Below, piece after piece: positions 4,344-6,106 of a stretch of 6,106 nt of DNA (its first letter is position 1; every line of letters begins with the position of its first letter). The stretch is from Candidatus Hermodarchaeota archaeon. GTDB lineage: Archaea; Asgardarchaeota; Hermodarchaeia; Hermodarchaeales; Hermodarchaeaceae. The position numbers were made by a program, and so were the translations under genes. The stretch lies in contig JAEOSV010000055.1 in the NCBI GenBank assembly GCA_016840185.1, forward strand, positions 1 through 6,106, given 5' to 3'. The notes beneath the pieces are model-generated. The model ran no database searches. It saw nothing but the letters and a program-made list of their open reading frames with translations, and was not told the DNA's origin.

Positions 4344-5555
4344 ATGGTTGATTCAGTTTTAGACGTTTTAATCGTGGGGGCGGGTCCTGCTGGACTTCTA
4401 GCGGCAGAATCCTTGGCAGAGCAGGGAGTCAGCGTTGCTGTTATCGAAAAGGATCGCGTTCCAGGAAAGGACAAACCCTGTGGAGGATTTCTCACCTACA
4501 AAGGTGCAATACAAGGCAAGATTCCACGCAATCTAGCTGAGAGACAAACAAATGGAATTTCCATTTCAATACCTGGATTACCCATAAATCATGTGGACTA
4601 TCAGAATCCAGTTGGAATCCAAATAACTCGCGAAGCACTTGGTCGTCACCTATGTCAACGAGCAAACACTGTGGGAGCCAAAATCTTTCTTCAGCATCAA
4701 GCTATAAATTGTGTACGAAACAATTCCAAATGGCGAGTAACCCTCAAAGGAAACACAAAGGAATTACACGCATCTCTTCTTATTGGTGCGGATGGAGTCA
4801 ATTCTCTCGTTGCCCGGCAAACAGGACTTCGGACCAGATTTCTCAACGACCAGTTAGGAATCACAATACAAGCTCAAGTTGCCCTGCCAGAGGAAGTAAT
4901 CACCAAACGCTTTGGGAACCGCATGGAACTCTACTATGGAAGAGAGATATGTCCATATGGTTATCTGTGGATTTTTCCAAAACGCGAAACAGTTTACGTA
5001 GGTGTTGGTTCCCTGTTGAGTGTCGTAACTAATCGATTACAACGATATTTGACAAATTTCATTGAAAACCATCCACGTGGAAAAGAACAACTGGACGGTG
5101 GAAGTATACAACTGATGGAACGGGCACTAGTTCCGTTAACCTATGAACGTCAATCTGTTACCGATGGAGCCCTGTTGGTTGGGGATGCGGCTGGACATTG
5201 TAGTGCCATCACAGGTGAAGGAATCCATTATGCAATATTTGCGGGTAAAATTGCAGGTGACGTTGCAGGAAAAGCGATACGAAAACGTGATGTGAGTTAC
5301 CGGTTCCTTCGTCGATATGAAAACCAATGGAACAAAGCGTTTGGAAGCGATCTCAAGTGGGGGCTTCGTCTCCGGAATTTCTTTTATCAAGGAATGGCAT
5401 CACAAAACGTAAGCTCCGGAATGGCATCAAACCAACGATTCCTTCAACTTGCTGCGGACCTCATAACAGGAATAAGACCATACAGAAGCACCATCATACG
5501 CGCGCTGCCTCATTACCTCTTGCAACGGTTAAAATCCACATTTTCCCCAAGTTAA
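4344..5555 (+). CDS. Geranylgeranyl reductase family FAD-dependent oxidoreductase
   Basis: Family members use FAD to reduce the double bonds of isoprenoid chains; in archaea they saturate the geranylgeranyl chains of membrane ether lipids, and some paralogues act on menaquinone or dolichol. The 403-residue product has the N-terminal dinucleotide-binding motif VGAGPAGLLAAE (11-22), ending in the acidic residue of the ADP-binding fold at E35/K36. KPCGGFL (44-50) carries the active-site-region Cys found in this family. GADGVNS (148-154), the substrate-pocket motif YGYLWIFPK (205-213, YxWxFP type) and the second FAD motif GDAAGHCSAITGEGIHYA (280-297) follow. Length is normal. The ATG at 4344 has no ribosome-binding site but lies about 28 bases from the centre of a TATA element, so a leaderless transcript is likely. 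The basic C-terminal helix region (about 374-398) may touch the membrane. Archaea often carry several paralogues, so the substrate here is not certain and I give no symbol. Confidence 0.92.
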   Translation: MVDSVLDVLIVGAGPAGLLAAESLAEQGVSVAVIEKDRVPGKDKPCGGFLTYKGAIQGKIPRNLAERQTNGISISIPGLPINHVDYQNPVGIQITREALGRHLCQRANTVGAKIFLQHQAINCVRNNSKWRVTLKGNTKELHASLLIGADGVNSLVARQTGLRTRFLNDQLGITIQAQVALPEEVITKRFGNRMELYYGREICPYGYLWIFPKRETVYVGVGSLLSVVTNRLQRYLTNFIENHPRGKEQLDGGSIQLMERALVPLTYERQSVTDGALLVGDAAGHCSAITGEGIHYAIFAGKIAGDVAGKAIRKRDVSYRFLRRYENQWNKAFGSDLKWGLRLRNFFYQGMASQNVSSGMASNQRFLQLAADLITGIRPYRSTIIRALPHYLLQRLKSTFSPS

Positions 5556-5592
5556 AATCATATGTTAGAAAGGCATAAACCCGAAAGGCTAA

Positions 5593-5600
5593 TTTTTCTT
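5593..5600 (+). terminator. T-rich run, possible terminator after the reductase
   Basis: TTTTTCTT begins 37 bases after the reductase stop. No hairpin is evident. It is a candidate archaeal intrinsic terminator by composition and place only. Confidence 0.3.
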
Positions 5601-5610
5601 CAATACCCTG

Positions 5611-5619
5611 TTATTCTAT
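5611..5619 (+). promoter_or_regulatory. Possible TATA box of the radical SAM gene
   Basis: TTATTCTAT would place a transcript start near 5640, leaving a leader of about 20 bases that includes the GAGG ribosome-binding site. The match is weak. Confidence 0.3.
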
Positions 5620-5647
5620 GAAAAAAACAGCGTGATAACTCATCCAT

Positions 5648-5651
5648 GAGG
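5648..5651 (+). promoter_or_regulatory. Shine-Dalgarno site deciding a TTG start
   Basis: GAGG (in ATGAGGAT) lies eight bases before the TTG at 5660. The reading frame is closed by a TAA at 5636-5638 and contains no other usable start before the conserved N-terminus, so TTG is the likely start. Confidence 0.6.
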
Positions 5652-5659
5652 ATAGACTT

Positions 5660-6106
5660 TTGACGAAAACAATTCGACTCTCGATTGGAACTGCAGCACT
5701 CCTCGGGCTCGTTCAGTGCAAATTAGACGCCGTACCCACCACTGCATACACTATGACCTACACCCACTCTCGTTGTACCGCAAATTGTGCTTTCTGTGCC
5801 CAAGCACGCGGAAGTAGCGCAAATGCCAATAAACTCTCCCGGGTTACTTGGCCATCATATCCCTTATCTCAAGTCATTAAAGTTCTAAATGAAATGATTC
5901 TCTCATTTGAACGCCTTTGTATCCAAACACTCCACTATCCTACCCTCATGAAGGATTTAACCCAACTTGTTACACTCTTCAAAACCCATTTACCAAAAAT
6001 TCCACTTTCCATTGCTTTACCACCCCTGAGTCATGATCAAATCCAAACTCTCTATGAGTTAGGAGTTGACCGAGTCGCCATTTCCCTTGATGCAATCACT
6101 CCAAAC
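5660..6106 (+). CDS. Radical SAM protein, biotin-synthase-related (N-terminal part)
   Basis: The first 149 residues are present; the gene runs off the window. The product has the radical SAM cluster motif CTANCAFC (C39, C43, C46), whose Cys bind the 4Fe-4S cluster that cleaves S-adenosylmethionine. The lead-in RLSIGTAALLGL (6-17), PTTAYTMTY (26-34) and the following QARGSS and LSRVTWP segments resemble the archaeal biotin-synthase-related group (COG2516) rather than BioB proper. LGVDRVAISLDA near the window edge is the conserved strand of the radical SAM barrel. TTG 5660 was chosen because of GAGG upstream and an in-frame stop just before. Some archaeal biotin-synthase-like proteins form the two-part lipoyl synthase (LipS1/LipS2), so cofactor thiolation is one possibility, but the substrate cannot be read from this part. 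It follows the reductase by 104 bases with its own possible promoter. Confidence 0.88.
   Translation, partial: MTKTIRLSIGTAALLGLVQCKLDAVPTTAYTMTYTHSRCTANCAFCAQARGSSANANKLSRVTWPSYPLSQVIKVLNEMILSFERLCIQTLHYPTLMKDLTQLVTLFKTHLPKIPLSIALPPLSHDQIQTLYELGVDRVAISLDAITPN

Noticed and set aside
3868..4362. A 164-codon + strand frame opposite the DUF2148 gene
   Set aside because: It is a shadow of the minus-strand gene, which carries clear family motifs; the + product is low-complexity Ser/Pro with no initiation signal.
4652..5390. Alternative frames inside the reductase gene (4652-5032 + and 5136-5390 -)
   Set aside because: They are fully contained in the reductase coding region, with no motifs and no start signals.
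5572..5592. Repeated AAAGGC in the gap after the reductase, considered as a hairpin or repeat array
   Set aside because: It is only a two-copy six-base direct repeat, with no inverted pairing and no further copies.

Overview
The window is most likely from an archaeon. The tRNA gene carries introns whose predicted splice sites fit the archaeal bulge-helix-bulge rule. Its acceptor stem has the A1-T72 pair typical of archaeal tRNA-Gln. Several genes have TATA-like boxes about 25-30 bases upstream of the inferred transcript start, and one looks leaderless. The gene content (archaeal-length PRPP synthase, geranylgeranyl reductase family flavoprotein, DUF2148 ferredoxin-domain protein, biotin-synthase-related radical SAM protein) also fits. 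A free-standing Roadblock/LC7 protein makes an Asgard lineage, perhaps Thorarchaeia-like, my best guess, but nothing here proves it. Genes are closely packed on both strands, and I see no mobile element, CRISPR array or clear sign of recent transfer.

Layout. Bases 1-111 hold the C-terminal tail of a membrane protein. A Roadblock/LC7 gene (183-578, +) converges on hypB (596-1348, -), a nickel-delivery GTPase for [NiFe]-hydrogenase maturation. A divergent intergenic region (1349-1499) with a near-symmetric TATA element separates hypB from an unrecognised 261-residue protein (1500-2285, +). Next come PRPP synthase (2377-3267, +) and, 15 bases later, an 82-residue protein with CxxC and HxxH pairs (3283-3531, +). 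A T-run and then a tRNA-Gln(CTG) gene (3557-3683, +) follow. A DUF2148 gene (3702-4250, -) and a geranylgeranyl reductase family gene (4344-5555, +) diverge from an intergenic region with one central TATA element. The window ends inside a radical SAM gene (5660 onward, +).

The genes do not form one pathway. They look like ordinary chromosomal housekeeping genes: nucleotide precursor supply, isoprenoid lipid saturation, hydrogenase maturation and cofactor-type radical chemistry. The most noteworthy feature is the tRNA-Gln gene, which contains two short introns: one at canonical position 37/38 and one in the D-loop. Removing both gives a 73-base cloverleaf plus encoded CCA. I found no convincing new multi-gene system.
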